From Pseudonocardia broussonetiae (GTDB lineage: Bacteria > Actinomycetota > Actinomycetes > Mycobacteriales > Pseudonocardiaceae): a DNA stretch of 64,000 nt. The stretch spans positions 2,425,501-2,489,500 of the forward strand of contig NZ_CP053564.1 of NCBI RefSeq assembly GCF_013155125.1, in the 5' to 3' direction. The notes beneath the pieces were generated by a model, which saw only the letters and a program-made list of their open reading frames with translations, did no database searches and was not told where the DNA came from. Below are positions 15,414-24,847 of the stretch, piece by piece. The position numbers were made by a program, and so were the translations under genes. How positions within the stretch are numbered: position 1 is the stretch's first letter; each line of letters begins with the position of its first letter.

Positions 15414-16352
15414 GTGCCCCGCCTCGACGAGATCCCGCAGCTGTGCGGCGCGACGGTCGTGCGCGCCGTCGACCTGGTGGCGCTCGGCGTCCCCCGCAGC
15501 ACCATCAGCCACCGCTGCCGCGCGGGTGGGCCGTGGCAGCTGCTGCTGCCGGGCATCCTGCTGCTGCACAACGGACCGGTCACCCGGGCCGACCGCCGGC
15601 AGGCGGCGCTGATCCACGGCGGGCCCGGGGCCGTGCTCACCGGCGCCGACGCGCTCGAGCTGCACGGGATGGAGCGCATGCCGCGCCCGTCGGGCCCGGT
15701 CCACCTGCTCGTGGCCGCCGACGTCCGCCGCGCCGGGTCCGGGCGGGTGCTCGCCGAGCGCACCGACCGGCTGCCCGTTCCCGCGCCCGGTCGCTGGGCC
15801 CTCGCGCACGAGGCCCGCGCGGTCCTCGACTTCGCCCGGCGCAGCCGCAACCGCACCGAGGTGCGGGCGGCGGTCGCCGAGGTGGTGCAGCGCGGGCGGT
15901 GCACCCCGGCGGACCTCAACACCGAGCTCGCGGCGGGAAACGGGCGGGGGAGCGCGCTGCCCCGGGAGGTCCTGCGCGAGGTCGGCGACGGGGTGCGCTC
16001 CGCGGCCGAGGCGCAGGCCCGGGCGGTGCTGCGGCGCTCGGGCCTGCCGGCCCCGATCTGGAACGCGGAGCTGTACGACCGGGTCGGCCGGCTCGTCGCC
16101 GTGCCCGACGCCTGGTTCGACGACGTCGGCATGGCCTGGGAGATCGACTCGCTCGAGTGGCACCTCGGTCCGGCCGACTACGCCCGCACCCTGGACCGGC
16201 GCGCGGCGATGATGGCGGAGGGCGTGGTCGTCGTCCACCACCTGCCGAGCGCGCTGAAGAACCCCGTCACGGTGCTGCACGACCTCGTGGCCAACCACGC
16301 GCACGCGTGCCGGCGCCCGCGGCCGCCGCTGCTGGCTCTGCCCCCCAGGTGA
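15414..16352 (+). CDS. Hypothetical protein, AbiEi-like N-terminus and DUF559/PD-(D/E)XK-like C-terminus
   Basis: 312 aa. The GTG at 15414 begins VPRLDEIPQLCGATVVRAVDLVALGVPRSTISHRCRAG; this helix-turn-helix-like start resembles the AbiEi-type domain of many actinobacterial orphan proteins. The C-terminal segment PDAWFDDVGMAWEIDSLEWH, then RTLDRRAAMMAEGVVVVHH, resembles the DUF559/Vsr-like nuclease fold: the acidic strand is present, but the usual Lys of ExK is not evident, so nuclease activity is doubtful. No AbiEii partner is next to it. The gene stands alone between two palindromes, and its stop codon lies in the second. No good ribosome-binding site was seen, so the start is uncertain. 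Confidence 0.6.
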   Translation: MPRLDEIPQLCGATVVRAVDLVALGVPRSTISHRCRAGGPWQLLLPGILLLHNGPVTRADRRQAALIHGGPGAVLTGADALELHGMERMPRPSGPVHLLVAADVRRAGSGRVLAERTDRLPVPAPGRWALAHEARAVLDFARRSRNRTEVRAAVAEVVQRGRCTPADLNTELAAGNGRGSALPREVLREVGDGVRSAAEAQARAVLRRSGLPAPIWNAELYDRVGRLVAVPDAWFDDVGMAWEIDSLEWHLGPADYARTLDRRAAMMAEGVVVVHHLPSALKNPVTVLHDLVANHAHACRRPRPPLLALPPR

Positions 16353-16393
16353 ACGGCACTCCCGCCCAACCACGTTGGGCGAGAGTGCCGTTC
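16351..16393. repeat. Palindromic repeat, copy 2
   Basis: GAACGGCACTCCCGCCCAAC (16351-16370) pairs with GTTGGGCGAGAGTGCCGTTC (16374-16393), with a few mismatches, around a 3-nt loop. It differs from copy 1 at only a few positions. It overlaps the stop codon of the upstream gene and lies between two convergent genes, so it may also act as a terminator. Confidence 0.8.
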
Positions 16394-16404
16394 GCGCGGA
16401 GGTG

Positions 16405-16430
16405 CCAGGTGTGAGGGACCAGGTGTGAGG
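16405..16430. repeat. Short tandem direct repeat
   Basis: CCAGGTGTGAGG occurs twice (16405-16416 and 16419-16430) with a 14-bp period, just downstream of the palindrome and before the 3' end of the minus-strand monooxygenase gene. Its role is unknown. Confidence 0.7.
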
Positions 16431-16437
16431 TGGGGGG

Positions 16438-18762
16438 TCAGAGCTGCTCGTACTCCGTCACGTCGAACTGCGCGGTCCGCTTGCGGTACTCGCGCATCAG
16501 GCCGGGCCAGTTGTTGACGATCCGGCCGCCCGCCGTGCGGTACCAGCTCTGGCAGCCGGTCCACACGCTGCGGCCCAGGCGGTCCTGGACCTCGGTGTCA
16601 AACCGCGACTCGACGTCGGGGCGCACCGACAGCGGGCCCGCGCCGCCCGCCACCGCCGCGACGGCCTGGCGCACGTAGGCGATCTGGCTCTCCAGCATGT
16701 GCACGATCGAGCCGGAGCCGACGTTGGTGTTGGGGCCGTAGAGCAGGAACAGGTTGGGGAAGCCGGGGACGGTGATGCCCAGGTGCGCGCGGGCGCCCTC
16801 GCGCCAGCGGTCCGACAGCTCGGCGCCGCCGGGGCCGAAGACCTTCATCGGGGTGAGGAAGTCGCTGGTGGCGAACCCGGTGCCGAGGATGATCACGTCG
16901 GCGGGGTGCTCGGTGCCGTCGGCCGCGAGTACGGACCCGGCGGTCACCCCGGCCACCTCCGAGGTCACGACGTCGACGTGCGGCCGCGCGACCGCCGGGT
17001 ACCAGTCCGACGAGATGAGCACGCGCTTGCAGCCCACGGGGTAGTCGGGGCGCAGCTTCTCGCGCAGGGCGGTGTCGCGCACCTGGCTGCGCACCAGCCC
17101 CTCGTACGCCCAGCGGAACGGCAGCGTCAGCGACCGGACCGTGGTGAAGCCGAGCGCGCCCGTCTCGAAGAACCCGAACCAGAACGCCCGCGCGGCGCGC
17201 CGCCAGGCCGGGACCGCCCGGAAGAACGCGTGGTGGGCGGCGGAGTAGGCCCGGTCGGGCTTGGGGATGAGGTAGGGCGCGGAGCGCTGGAAGACCGTCA
17301 GCGACGCCACCCGGTCGACGATCGCGGGCACGAACTGGATGGCGCTCGCCCCTGTGCCGACGACGGCCACGCGCTTGCCCGTGAGGTCGACGTCGTGGTC
17401 CCACTCCGCGGAGTGGAAGACCGGCCCCGCGAACGCGTCGAGGCCGGGGATCCGGGGCGCGGCCGGGCGCGAGAGCTGCCCGCACGCCGGCACCAGCACG
17501 TCGGCCTCGAGCGTCTCGCCGTCGGACAGGTCCAGGCGCCACACGCCGCGGGCGTCGTCCCAGTGGGCCTCGGTCACCTCGGTGCGCAGCCGCGGGGCGA
17601 GCCCGTGCTCGGCGGCGACGCGCTGGAGGTAGCGCAGGATGTCGGGCTGCGGGGCGAACCGGCGGGTCCACTCGCGCCCGGGGGCGAAGGAGAAGGAGTA
17701 CAGGTGCGACGGCACGTCGCACGCCGCGCCCGGGTAGGTGTTGGCCCGCCAGACGCCGCCGACGCCGTCGGCCCGGTCGAGGATCGTCACCTCGGCCCCG
17801 CTGCCCCGCAGGGCGGCGCCCATGCCGATCCCGCCGAACCCGGCCCCGACGACGGCGACGCGCACCGGGGCCCCGGCGCAGTCACGGCGCACCGCCGCCC
17901 CGAGCTCCGCCACGGCGGCGTCGGCCTCGGCGAGCAGCCCCGCGAAGACCGGGTAGGCGTGCCAGAGCCCGGCCGCCCGGGTGTAGGTGACGGGCACGCC
18001 CGCCGCCCGCGCCTTCTCGACGAGGGCGTCGGAGTCGCCGACCAGCACCTCGTCGGCGCCGGCGACGACGTGCAGCGGCGGGAAGCCGGTGAGGTCGGCG
18101 GCCAGGGGCTCGAGCTCGGGGGCCGTGGCGCCCGCCCGGTACTGCGCGGCGGCGGGGGCCAGGGTGCGCGCGTCGAGCATGGCGTCGTGGCGCGTGTTGA
18201 TCGTGACCCAGGGCGAGCTCAGGTCGAGGTCGAGCCACGGCGAGACCAGCCCGAGCGATCCGGGCAGCTCCTCGCCGGCGGCGCGCAGACGCAGCACGAG
18301 CGCCACGGCCAGTCCGCCGCCCGCGGAATCACCGAGCACCGCGATGCGTTGTGACGGGTGTCCCGCTGCGCGCAGAGCCCGCCACGCGGCCACGACGTCG
18401 TCGACGGCCGCGGGGAACGGGTGCTCGGGCGCGAGCCGGTAGTCCGGCACGTGCACCGGGGCGCCGCACGCCCGGCTCAGGTGCGCGGTGAGCGCGCGGT
18501 GCGAGGTGGGGGAACCCGTCTTGTAGCCGCCGCCGTGCAGGTACAGCACCTGCTGGGGGCCGTCGGCGCCGCGGGCGACGACGCGCTCGGCCGGCACGCC
18601 ACCGAGGTCGACGGCGGTGCGCCGGGTGCCGAGGGGGAGCGGCACGACGTAGCCGGTGGCGTCGAGCAGGCGCCTGCTGACCGGCAGCGGCAGCAGGGGG
18701 GAAAGCAGCGGGGCGACGACGCCCCGGGTGAGCAGCCGGACGGCGGCACGGGGAAGGGCCAT
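16438..18762 (-). CDS. Fused alpha/beta-hydrolase (esterase) and Baeyer-Villiger-type flavin monooxygenase
   Basis: 774 aa, two enzymes in one chain. Residues 1-290 form a hormone-sensitive-lipase-type hydrolase: oxyanion motif HGGGYKTG (76-83), nucleophile elbow GDSAGGG (144-150), Asp237 and His268 completing the triad. Residues about 300-774 form a class B flavin monooxygenase: FAD motif VVGAGFGG (304-311), Baeyer-Villiger fingerprint FAGPVFHSAEW (444-454), NADPH motif VVGTGASAIQ (about 467-476). A BVMO turns a ketone into an ester that the esterase could hydrolyse. The ATG at 18762 gives the usual hydrolase start; an upstream in-frame start would add 57 unlike residues. Monocistronic; substrate unknown. 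Confidence 0.85.
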   Translation of the reverse strand: MALPRAAVRLLTRGVVAPLLSPLLPLPVSRRLLDATGYVVPLPLGTRRTAVDLGGVPAERVVARGADGPQQVLYLHGGGYKTGSPTSHRALTAHLSRACGAPVHVPDYRLAPEHPFPAAVDDVVAAWRALRAAGHPSQRIAVLGDSAGGGLAVALVLRLRAAGEELPGSLGLVSPWLDLDLSSPWVTINTRHDAMLDARTLAPAAAQYRAGATAPELEPLAADLTGFPPLHVVAGADEVLVGDSDALVEKARAAGVPVTYTRAAGLWHAYPVFAGLLAEADAAVAELGAAVRRDCAGAPVRVAVVGAGFGGIGMGAALRGSGAEVTILDRADGVGGVWRANTYPGAACDVPSHLYSFSFAPGREWTRRFAPQPDILRYLQRVAAEHGLAPRLRTEVTEAHWDDARGVWRLDLSDGETLEADVLVPACGQLSRPAAPRIPGLDAFAGPVFHSAEWDHDVDLTGKRVAVVGTGASAIQFVPAIVDRVASLTVFQRSAPYLIPKPDRAYSAAHHAFFRAVPAWRRAARAFWFGFFETGALGFTTVRSLTLPFRWAYEGLVRSQVRDTALREKLRPDYPVGCKRVLISSDWYPAVARPHVDVVTSEVAGVTAGSVLAADGTEHPADVIILGTGFATSDFLTPMKVFGPGGAELSDRWREGARAHLGITVPGFPNLFLLYGPNTNVGSGSIVHMLESQIAYVRQAVAAVAGGAGPLSVRPDVESRFDTEVQDRLGRSVWTGCQSWYRTAGGRIVNNWPGLMREYRKRTAQFDVTEYEQL

Positions 18763-18969
18763 GCGCGACGGTATCCACCCGCGGACGGCGTCGGGAACGG
18801 CTCTCCGGGGCCAGGACGTGCACGGACGGGCCACACCGGTCGTCACGGCCCGTGCCCGCCCGTCTGCGACGAGCGGGTGCCGAGCGGCGGCGAGCGGGCG
18901 AGTCCTCTTGCGGCGCGCCACGTCGTGCGGCACTCTGCGAGCACCGGCAGACGCTCACCTGGACCCGTT

Positions 18970-18999
18970 TTGACCCCCCTTCGGCGGGGCGGGTAGTCT
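18970..18999 (+). promoter_or_regulatory. Promoter of the str operon (rpsL)
   Basis: TTGACC (18970-18975) and TAGTCT (18994-18999) are separated by 18 bp, a close match to the housekeeping sigma consensus. The rplM promoter in this window has the same TTTTGACC start and spacing. Confidence 0.75.
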
Positions 19000-19263
19000 T
19001 GGTGCTTGCGCTCGACCTCGGTCGGGCCGATCTGCGCGCCCGTGGGCCGCTGATCCCGTGCTCCGGCCCGTGATCGCGATCCCGATGCGCAGGCCTCCGG
19101 CCATCCGGTGAGGTTCCCCGATCTCATTCGCACGGTGTTCGAAGGTGCGACACGCCCGACCTCGGGGGAGGGCGGCCGGTGCAGCCGGCCTCCCCAGCAC
19201 GACCCAGCTCGACACGACAGACGCAGTGCACCAGCACCACCGACGGGAAGAAGCAGACGGTTC
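19000..19263 (+). other. rpsL leader, with an 18-mer shared with the rpsJ leader
   Basis: An untranslated region of about 255 nt with several inverted repeats. At 19147-19164 it holds GCGACACGCCCGACCTCG, identical to 23717-23734 before rpsJ. Just after it, GGCCGG and CCGGCC can form a hairpin near 19170-19190. The stretch from 18763 to 18969 shows no gene. The start codon is preceded by GGGAAGAAG. Confidence 0.55.
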
Positions 19264-19638
19264 ATGCCCACGATCCAGCAGCTGGTCCGCAAGGGCCGTC
19301 AGGACAAGGCCACCAAGACGAAGACGGCCGCGCTCAAGGGGAGTCCCCAGCGCCGCGGCGTCTGCACGCGCGTCTACACGACGACCCCGAAGAAGCCGAA
19401 CTCGGCGCTTCGCAAGGTCGCGCGCGTCAAGCTGACCAGCCAGATGGAGATCACGGCCTACATCCCCGGTGAGGGCCACAACCTCCAGGAGCACTCGATC
19501 GTCCTGGTGCGCGGTGGCCGCGTGAAGGACCTCCCGGGTGTCCGCTACAAGATCGTCCGCGGCTCGCTGGACACGCAGGGCGTGAAGAACCGCAAGCAGG
19601 CTCGCAGCCGCTACGGCGCGAAGAAGGAGAAGAGCTGA
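19264..19638 (+). CDS. rpsL: 30S ribosomal protein S12
   Basis: 124 aa, full length. It sits at the decoding centre of the 30S subunit and governs accuracy. [12 protein letters not shown] (from residue 40) includes Lys43, and [12 protein letters not shown] includes the second streptomycin-site Lys; both are wild type, so streptomycin sensitivity at this target is expected. The ATG at 19264 gives the universal [12 protein letters not shown] start; further in-frame codons upstream lie in the leader. Its TGA overlaps the rpsG ATG (TGATG). First gene of the str operon. Confidence 0.98.
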   Translation: MPTIQQLVRKGRQDKATKTKTAALKGSPQRRGVCTRVYTTTPKKPNSALRKVARVKLTSQMEITAYIPGEGHNLQEHSIVLVRGGRVKDLPGVRYKIVRGSLDTQGVKNRKQARSRYGAKKEKS

Positions 19639-20108
19639 TGCCTCGCAAGGGCCCTGCTCCGAAGCGACCGCTGGTCTCCGACCCGGTCTACAGCTCGCCG
19701 CTGGTCACCCAGCTGGTGAACAAGGTGCTCCAGGACGGCAAGCGCAGCCTCGCCGAGCGGATCGTCTACGCGGCCCTCGAGGGCACGCGGGAGAAGACCG
19801 GGGCCGACCCGGTCGTCACGCTCAAGCGCGCGCTCGACAACGTCAAGCCCGCCCTGGAGGTGCGCAGCCGCCGCGTCGGTGGCGCCACCTACCAGGTGCC
19901 CGTCGAGGTCCGTGCCGTCCGGCAGACCACGCTGGGCCTGCGCTGGCTGGTGTCGTACGCCGGGCAGCGCCGCGAGAAGACCATGGTCGAGCGGCTCATG
20001 AACGAGCTCCTCGACGCGAGCAACGGTCTGGGTGCCGCCGTCAAGCGGCGCGAGGACATGCACAAGATGGCGGAGTCCAACAAGGCCTTCGCCCACTACC
20101 GCTGGTGA
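19638..20108 (+). CDS. rpsG: 30S ribosomal protein S7
   Basis: 156 aa, normal length. It nucleates assembly of the 30S head and contacts the E-site tRNA. It begins [11 protein letters not shown], continues with [25 protein letters not shown], and ends in the usual NKAFAHYRW. It is translationally coupled to rpsL through a TGATG overlap. In other bacteria S7 is the translational repressor of the str operon; no S7-binding structure was identified here. Confidence 0.98.
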   Translation: MPRKGPAPKRPLVSDPVYSSPLVTQLVNKVLQDGKRSLAERIVYAALEGTREKTGADPVVTLKRALDNVKPALEVRSRRVGGATYQVPVEVRAVRQTTLGLRWLVSYAGQRREKTMVERLMNELLDASNGLGAAVKRREDMHKMAESNKAFAHYRW

Positions 20109-20153
20109 CGGGCCGATCGTCCGCGCCAACCTGTTGAGGGAAGCGAGATAGCT

Positions 20154-22253
20154 GTGGCACGCGACGTGCTGACGGACCTGGGCAAGGTCCGCAACATCGG
20201 CATCATGGCCCACATCGACGCCGGCAAGACCACCACGACCGAGCGGATCCTGTACTACACCGGTCTGAACTACAAGATCGGTGAGGTCCACGACGGCGCG
20301 GCCACGATGGACTGGATGGAGGAGGAGCAGAAGCGCGGCATCACGATCACCAGCGCCGCGATCACCTGCTTCTGGAAAGACCACCAGATCAACATCATCG
20401 ACACCCCCGGCCACGTCGACTTCACGGTCGAGGTCGAGCGCTCCCTGCGGGTGCTCGACGGCGCGGTGGCGGTCTTCGACGGCAAGGAGGGGGTCGAGCC
20501 GCAGTCCGAGCAGGTCTGGCGGCAGGCCACCAAGTACGACGTGCCGCGCATCTGCTTCGTCAACAAGATGGACAAGCTCGGTGCGGACTTCTACTTCACC
20601 GTGCGGACGATCAAGGAGCGCCTCGGCGCCACGCCGCTGCCCCTGCAGCTGCCGATCGGTTCCGAGAACGACTTCATCGGCGTCGTCGACCTGGTCGAGA
20701 TGCGCGCGCTCACATGGCGCGGCGAGGTCAAGATCGGTGAGGACTACACCGTCGAGGAGATCCCGGCCGACCTGGTCGACAAGGCCGCGGAGTACCGCAC
20801 GGCCCTCGTCGAGGCCGTCGCCGAGACCGACGACGAGCTCATGGAGCTCTACCTCGGTGGCGAGGAGCTCACGGTCGAGCAGATCAAGCACGGCATCCGC
20901 AAGATCGTGACCGACCGCATCGCCTACCCGGTGCTCTGCGGGTCCGCGTACAAGAACAAGGGCGTCCAGCCCATGCTCGACGCGGTCATCGCCTACCTGC
21001 CGTCCCCGCTCGACGTGCCGCCGGTCGAGGGCACGCTGCAGGACGGCGAGACGGCGCAGTCGCGCAAGCCGGACGTCACCGAGCCGTTCTCCGCGCTCGC
21101 CTTCAAGATCGCCGCGCACCCGTTCTTCGGCAAGCTCACCTACATCCGGGTCTACTCCGGCAAGGTCGCTGCGGGCTCCCAGGTCGTCAACTCGACCAAG
21201 GACCGCAAGGAGCGCATCGGGAAGATGTTCCAGATGCAGGCCAACAAGGAGAACCCGGTCGACGAGGCCCAGGCCGGCCACATCTACGCGGTCATCGGCC
21301 TGAAGGACACGACGACGGGGGAGACCCTGTCGGACCCGCAGCACCCCATCGTGCTCGAGTCGATGTCCTTCCCCGACCCGGTCATCCAGGTCGCGGTCGA
21401 GCCGAAGACCAAGGCCGACCAGGAGAAGCTGGGCGTCGCGATCCAGAAGCTGGCCGAGGAGGACCCCACCTTCCAGGTCACGCAGGACGAGGAGTCCGGC
21501 CAGACCATCCTCGCCGGCATGGGGGAGCTGCACCTCGAGGTGCTGGTGAACCGCATGAAGACCGACTACAAGGTCGAGGCGAACATCGGCAAGCCGCAGG
21601 TGGCGTACCGCGAGACGATCCGCCGCCCCGTGGAGAAGTACAGCTACACGCACAAGAAGCAGACCGGTGGCTCGGGGCAGTTCGCGAAGGTGATCATCAC
21701 CATCGAGCCGCTCGACACCGCCGACGGTGCGCTGTACGAGTTCGACAACAAGGTCACCGGTGGCCGCATCCCGCGGGAGTACATCCCGTCGGTCGACGCC
21801 GGTGCGCAGGACGCCATGCAGTACGGCATCCTCGCGGGCTTCCCGCTGGTCGGGGTCAAGCTGACCCTGGTCGACGGCGCCTACCACGAGGTCGACTCCT
21901 CCGAGATGGCGTTCAAGGTCGCCGGCTCGATCGCGCTCAAGGAGGCCGCACGTCAGGCCAGCCCGGCGCTGCTCGAGCCGATGATGGCCGTCGAGGTCAC
22001 CACGCCCGAGGACTACATGGGTGAGGTGATCGGCGACCTCAACTCCCGCCGCGGCCAGATCCAGGCCATGGAGGAGCGGGCGGGCGCACGCGTCGTCAAG
22101 GCGCTGGTGCCGCTGTCCGAGATGTTCGGCTACGTCGGCGACCTGCGGTCGCGGACCCAGGGCCGGGCGAACTACACCATGGTCTTCGACTCCTACGCGG
22201 AGGTCCCGACCAACGTGGCCAAGGAGATCATCGCCAAGGCCACGGGCGAGTAA
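20154..22253 (+). CDS. fusA: Elongation factor G
   Basis: 699 aa. This GTPase drives ribosomal translocation and, with RRF, recycling. The GTPase motifs are complete: [13 protein letters not shown] (G1), RGITI (G2), DTPGH (G3), NKMDK (G4) and a GSAYKN G5-type segment. Domains II-V follow, with the domain [14 protein letters not shown] region. The GTG start is preceded by GAGGGAAGCGAGA. It lies 45 bp after rpsG in the str operon, and an 11-bp hairpin separates it from tuf. A single copy is present in the window. Confidence 0.98.
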   Translation: MARDVLTDLGKVRNIGIMAHIDAGKTTTTERILYYTGLNYKIGEVHDGAATMDWMEEEQKRGITITSAAITCFWKDHQINIIDTPGHVDFTVEVERSLRVLDGAVAVFDGKEGVEPQSEQVWRQATKYDVPRICFVNKMDKLGADFYFTVRTIKERLGATPLPLQLPIGSENDFIGVVDLVEMRALTWRGEVKIGEDYTVEEIPADLVDKAAEYRTALVEAVAETDDELMELYLGGEELTVEQIKHGIRKIVTDRIAYPVLCGSAYKNKGVQPMLDAVIAYLPSPLDVPPVEGTLQDGETAQSRKPDVTEPFSALAFKIAAHPFFGKLTYIRVYSGKVAAGSQVVNSTKDRKERIGKMFQMQANKENPVDEAQAGHIYAVIGLKDTTTGETLSDPQHPIVLESMSFPDPVIQVAVEPKTKADQEKLGVAIQKLAEEDPTFQVTQDEESGQTILAGMGELHLEVLVNRMKTDYKVEANIGKPQVAYRETIRRPVEKYSYTHKKQTGGSGQFAKVIITIEPLDTADGALYEFDNKVTGGRIPREYIPSVDAGAQDAMQYGILAGFPLVGVKLTLVDGAYHEVDSSEMAFKVAGSIALKEAARQASPALLEPMMAVEVTTPEDYMGEVIGDLNSRRGQIQAMEERAGARVVKALVPLSEMFGYVGDLRSRTQGRANYTMVFDSYAEVPTNVAKEIIAKATGE

Positions 22254-22257
22254 GTCC

Positions 22258-22284
22258 CCGGCGGGCCCACCACGGGCCCGCCGG
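22258..22284 (+). terminator. Hairpin between fusA and tuf
   Basis: A perfect 11-bp stem (22258-22268 with 22274-22284) with loop ACCAC starts 5 nt after the fusA stop. It could attenuate read-through or stabilise the upstream transcript, with tuf partly expressed separately. Confidence 0.65.
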
Positions 22285-22353
22285 ACCCGGTACGACCCAC
22301 AGACCCCCCGTCAGCACGGCGGATGAAGTCACTCAGTCCAGGAGGATTCCCCA

Positions 22354-23547
22354 GTGGCGAAGGCGAAGTTCGAGCGGACCAAGCCGCACGTCAACATCGG
22401 CACCATCGGTCACATCGACCACGGTAAGACCACGCTGACGGCGGCCATCACCAAGGTTCTGCACGACAAGTTCCCGACGCTCAACGCGGCGTCGGCGTTC
22501 GACCAGATCGACAAGGCTCCCGAGGAGCGCCAGCGCGGCATCACGATCTCGATCGCGCACGTCGAGTACCAGACCGAGAAGCGCCACTACGCGCACGTCG
22601 ACTGCCCCGGGCACGCCGACTACATCAAGAACATGATCACCGGTGCGGCCCAGATGGACGGCGCCATCCTCGTAGTCGCCGCCACCGACGGCCCCATGCC
22701 CCAGACGCGCGAGCACGTGCTGCTCGCCCGCCAGGTCGGCGTGCCGTACATCGTCGTCGCGCTGAACAAGGCCGACATGGTGGACGACGAGGAGATCCTG
22801 GAGCTCGTCGAGCTCGAGGTCCGCGAGCTGCTCTCGGCTCAGGACTACCCGGGCGACGACCTGCCGATCGTCCGCGTCTCGGCGCTCAAGGCCCTCGAGG
22901 GCGACGCCGAGTGGGCCGAGAAGCTGCTCGAGCTCATGGACGCCGTCGACGAGTCGATCCCGGAGCCCGAGCGCGACGTCGACCGTCCGTTCCTGATGCC
23001 GGTCGAGGACGTCTTCACGATCTCCGGTCGTGGCACCGTCGTCACCGGTCGCATCGAGCGCGGCATCGTCAAGGTGAACGAGGAGGTGGAGATCGTCGGC
23101 ATCAAGGAGAAGTCCTTCAAGACGACCACCACGTCCATCGAGATGTTCAAGAAGTTCCTCGACGAGGGTCGCGCCGGCGACAACGCGGCGCTGCTGCTCC
23201 GCGGCATCAAGCGCGAGCAGGTCGAGCGCGGCATGGTCGTGACCAAGCCGGGCACCACCACCCCGCACACCGAGTTCCAGGGCCAGGTCTACATCCTGTC
23301 CAAGGACGAGGGTGGCCGTCACACGCCGTTCTTCAACAACTACCGTCCCCAGTTCTACTTCCGGACGACGGACGTCACCGGCGTGGTGACCCTGCCCAGC
23401 GGCACCGAGATGGTCATGCCGGGCGACAACACCCTCATGGACGTGAAGCTGATCCAGCCGATCGCCATGGAGGAGGGCCTGCAGTTCGCCATCCGCGAGG
23501 GTGGCCGGACCGTCGGCGCCGGCCAGGTCACCAAGATCACCAAGTAG
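22354..23547 (+). CDS. tuf: Elongation factor Tu
   Basis: 397 aa, full length. It delivers aminoacyl-tRNA to the ribosome as a GTP complex. Motifs: [15 protein letters not shown] (G1), RGITI (G2), DCPGHADY (G3), NKADMVD (G4), and a conserved C-terminal domain ending AGQVTKITK. The GTG start is preceded by CAGGAGGA, a strong ribosome-binding site. A 100-bp gap with a hairpin separates it from fusA. A clear terminator follows, so the str unit ends here. Confidence 0.98.
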   Translation: MAKAKFERTKPHVNIGTIGHIDHGKTTLTAAITKVLHDKFPTLNAASAFDQIDKAPEERQRGITISIAHVEYQTEKRHYAHVDCPGHADYIKNMITGAAQMDGAILVVAATDGPMPQTREHVLLARQVGVPYIVVALNKADMVDDEEILELVELEVRELLSAQDYPGDDLPIVRVSALKALEGDAEWAEKLLELMDAVDESIPEPERDVDRPFLMPVEDVFTISGRGTVVTGRIERGIVKVNEEVEIVGIKEKSFKTTTTSIEMFKKFLDEGRAGDNAALLLRGIKREQVERGMVVTKPGTTTPHTEFQGQVYILSKDEGGRHTPFFNNYRPQFYFRTTDVTGVVTLPSGTEMVMPGDNTLMDVKLIQPIAMEEGLQFAIREGGRTVGAGQVTKITK

Positions 23548-23566
23548 TACCGCACCACCCCGGTCG

Positions 23567-23594
23567 AGGATGCCGCACGTCCGTGTGGCATCCT
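23567..23594 (+). terminator. tuf terminator
   Basis: A 13-bp stem (23567-23579 with 23582-23594) containing one G-U pair and a 2-nt loop lies 20 nt after the tuf stop. It separates the str and S10 units. Confidence 0.75.
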
Positions 23595-23871
23595 TGACGG
23601 GTTGCGCATCGGGCGTCGGCCCGCGAGCGATCGCGGGCCGCCCCGGTGCGGACCCCCCGAGCACAGCGACCCCCCGGGGTCGTGGGTGATCCCGGGGACC
23701 GGTGTGCGAGTCGGGCGCGACACGCCCGACCTCGTGGACCGGAGCCCAGACCGTGCGAACCGACAGCCGCCCCGTGCTGACCAGGCGGAGTGGCTGCGCC
23801 GGTCCACGGGCCGGGCCCGACCCGGAACCGCCCGTAGCACGCTCCCAGGATGAGAAGGACGACCGACGACC
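23595..23871 (+). promoter_or_regulatory. rpsJ (S10 operon) leader with hairpin and shared 18-mer
   Basis: This region holds GTCGGGCG (23710-23717), loop CGACA, CGCCCGAC (23723-23730), an 8-bp hairpin. It overlaps GCGACACGCCCGACCTCG (23717-23734), identical to the rpsL leader 18-mer. A TTGACG at 23594-23599 has no matching -10, so the promoter was not located. AAGGACG precedes the rpsJ start. The S10 operon of other bacteria is controlled by L4 binding its leader; this element is a candidate, but that is inference. Confidence 0.5.
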
Positions 23872-24177
23872 ATGGCGGGACAAAAGATCCGCATCAGGCT
23901 GAAGGCCTACGACCACGAGGCCATCGACGCCTCCGCGCGCAAGATCGTCGAGACGGTCACGCGCACGGGTGCTCGGGTCGTCGGGCCGGTGCCTCTGCCC
24001 ACGGAGAAGAACATCTACTGCGTCATCCGCTCGCCGCACAAGTACAAGGACTCGCGCGAGCACTTCGAGATGCGCACCCACAAGCGGCTCATCGACATCC
24101 TCGACCCGACGCCGAAGACCGTCGACGCGCTCATGCGCATCGACCTGCCGGCGTCCGTCGACGTCAACATCCAGTAG
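23872..24177 (+). CDS. rpsJ: 30S ribosomal protein S10
   Basis: 101 aa, normal length. It is a 30S head protein that also pairs with NusB in antitermination. Conserved segments: [44 protein letters not shown] and the C-terminal [10 protein letters not shown]. First gene of the S10 operon; a long leader upstream shares an 18-mer with the rpsL leader. rplC follows after 13 bp. Confidence 0.98.
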   Translation: MAGQKIRIRLKAYDHEAIDASARKIVETVTRTGARVVGPVPLPTEKNIYCVIRSPHKYKDSREHFEMRTHKRLIDILDPTPKTVDALMRIDLPASVDVNIQ

Positions 24178-24190
24178 GGCTGACGGAATC

Positions 24191-24847
24191 ATGAGCGAGA
24201 GGCAGATCACCGGGATCCTGGGCACCAAGCTCGGGATGACCCAGGTCTTCGACGAGAACAACCGGGTGGTCCCGGTCACCGTGGTCCAGGCGGGCCCCAA
24301 CGTGGTGACCCAGGTGCGGACCGCCGAGAAGGACGGCTACGTCGCCGTCCAGCTGGCGTACGGCGCCATCGACCCGCGCAAGGTGAACAAGCCGCGCACC
24401 GGCCACTTCGCGAAGGCCGGCACCACGCCGCGCCGCCACCTGGTCGAGCTGCGCACCTCCGACGCCGGCGAGTACTCGCCCGGCCAGGAGATCACCGCCG
24501 AGGTCTTCGAGGCCGGCGCGGTGGTCGACGTGGTCGGCACCAGCAAGGGCAAGGGCACCGCCGGTGTCATGAAGCGCCACGGCTTCCACGGCCTCGGCGC
24601 GAGCCACGGCGTGCAGCGCAAGCACCGCTCGCCCGGCTCCATCGGCGGCTGCGCGACCCCCGGTCGCGTCTTCAAGGGCATCAAGATGGCCGGCCGCATG
24701 GGCGTCGCGCGCGTCACCACCCAGAACCTCACCGTGTTCCGGGTCGACGCCGAGCGCGGCCTGCTGCTGATCAAGGGTGCCGTCCCCGGCCCCCGTGGCG
24801 GCCTCCTGCTGGTCAAGAGCCCCGCGAAGGGTGGTGTGAAGGCATGA
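24191..24847 (+). CDS. rplC: 50S ribosomal protein L3
   Basis: 218 aa, normal length. It is an early-assembly 50S protein that reaches the peptidyl-transferase centre. It begins [22 protein letters not shown] and contains the conserved [20 protein letters not shown] and [11 protein letters not shown] loop. The ATG at 24191 was chosen over longer in-frame openings because it gives the family start. Its TGA overlaps the rplD ATG as ATGA. Confidence 0.98.
   Translation: MSERQITGILGTKLGMTQVFDENNRVVPVTVVQAGPNVVTQVRTAEKDGYVAVQLAYGAIDPRKVNKPRTGHFAKAGTTPRRHLVELRTSDAGEYSPGQEITAEVFEAGAVVDVVGTSKGKGTAGVMKRHGFHGLGASHGVQRKHRSPGSIGGCATPGRVFKGIKMAGRMGVARVTTQNLTVFRVDAERGLLLIKGAVPGPRGGLLLVKSPAKGGVKA

Noticed and set aside
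15414..16352. AbiEi/AbiEii toxin-antitoxin pair
   Set aside because: Only an AbiEi-like N-terminus is seen; no nucleotidyltransferase toxin gene lies next to it.
15274..16393. Insertion sequence formed by the gene between the two palindromes
   Set aside because: The encoded protein is not a transposase, no target-site duplication was seen, and each repeat is itself a palindrome rather than one arm of a terminal inverted repeat.
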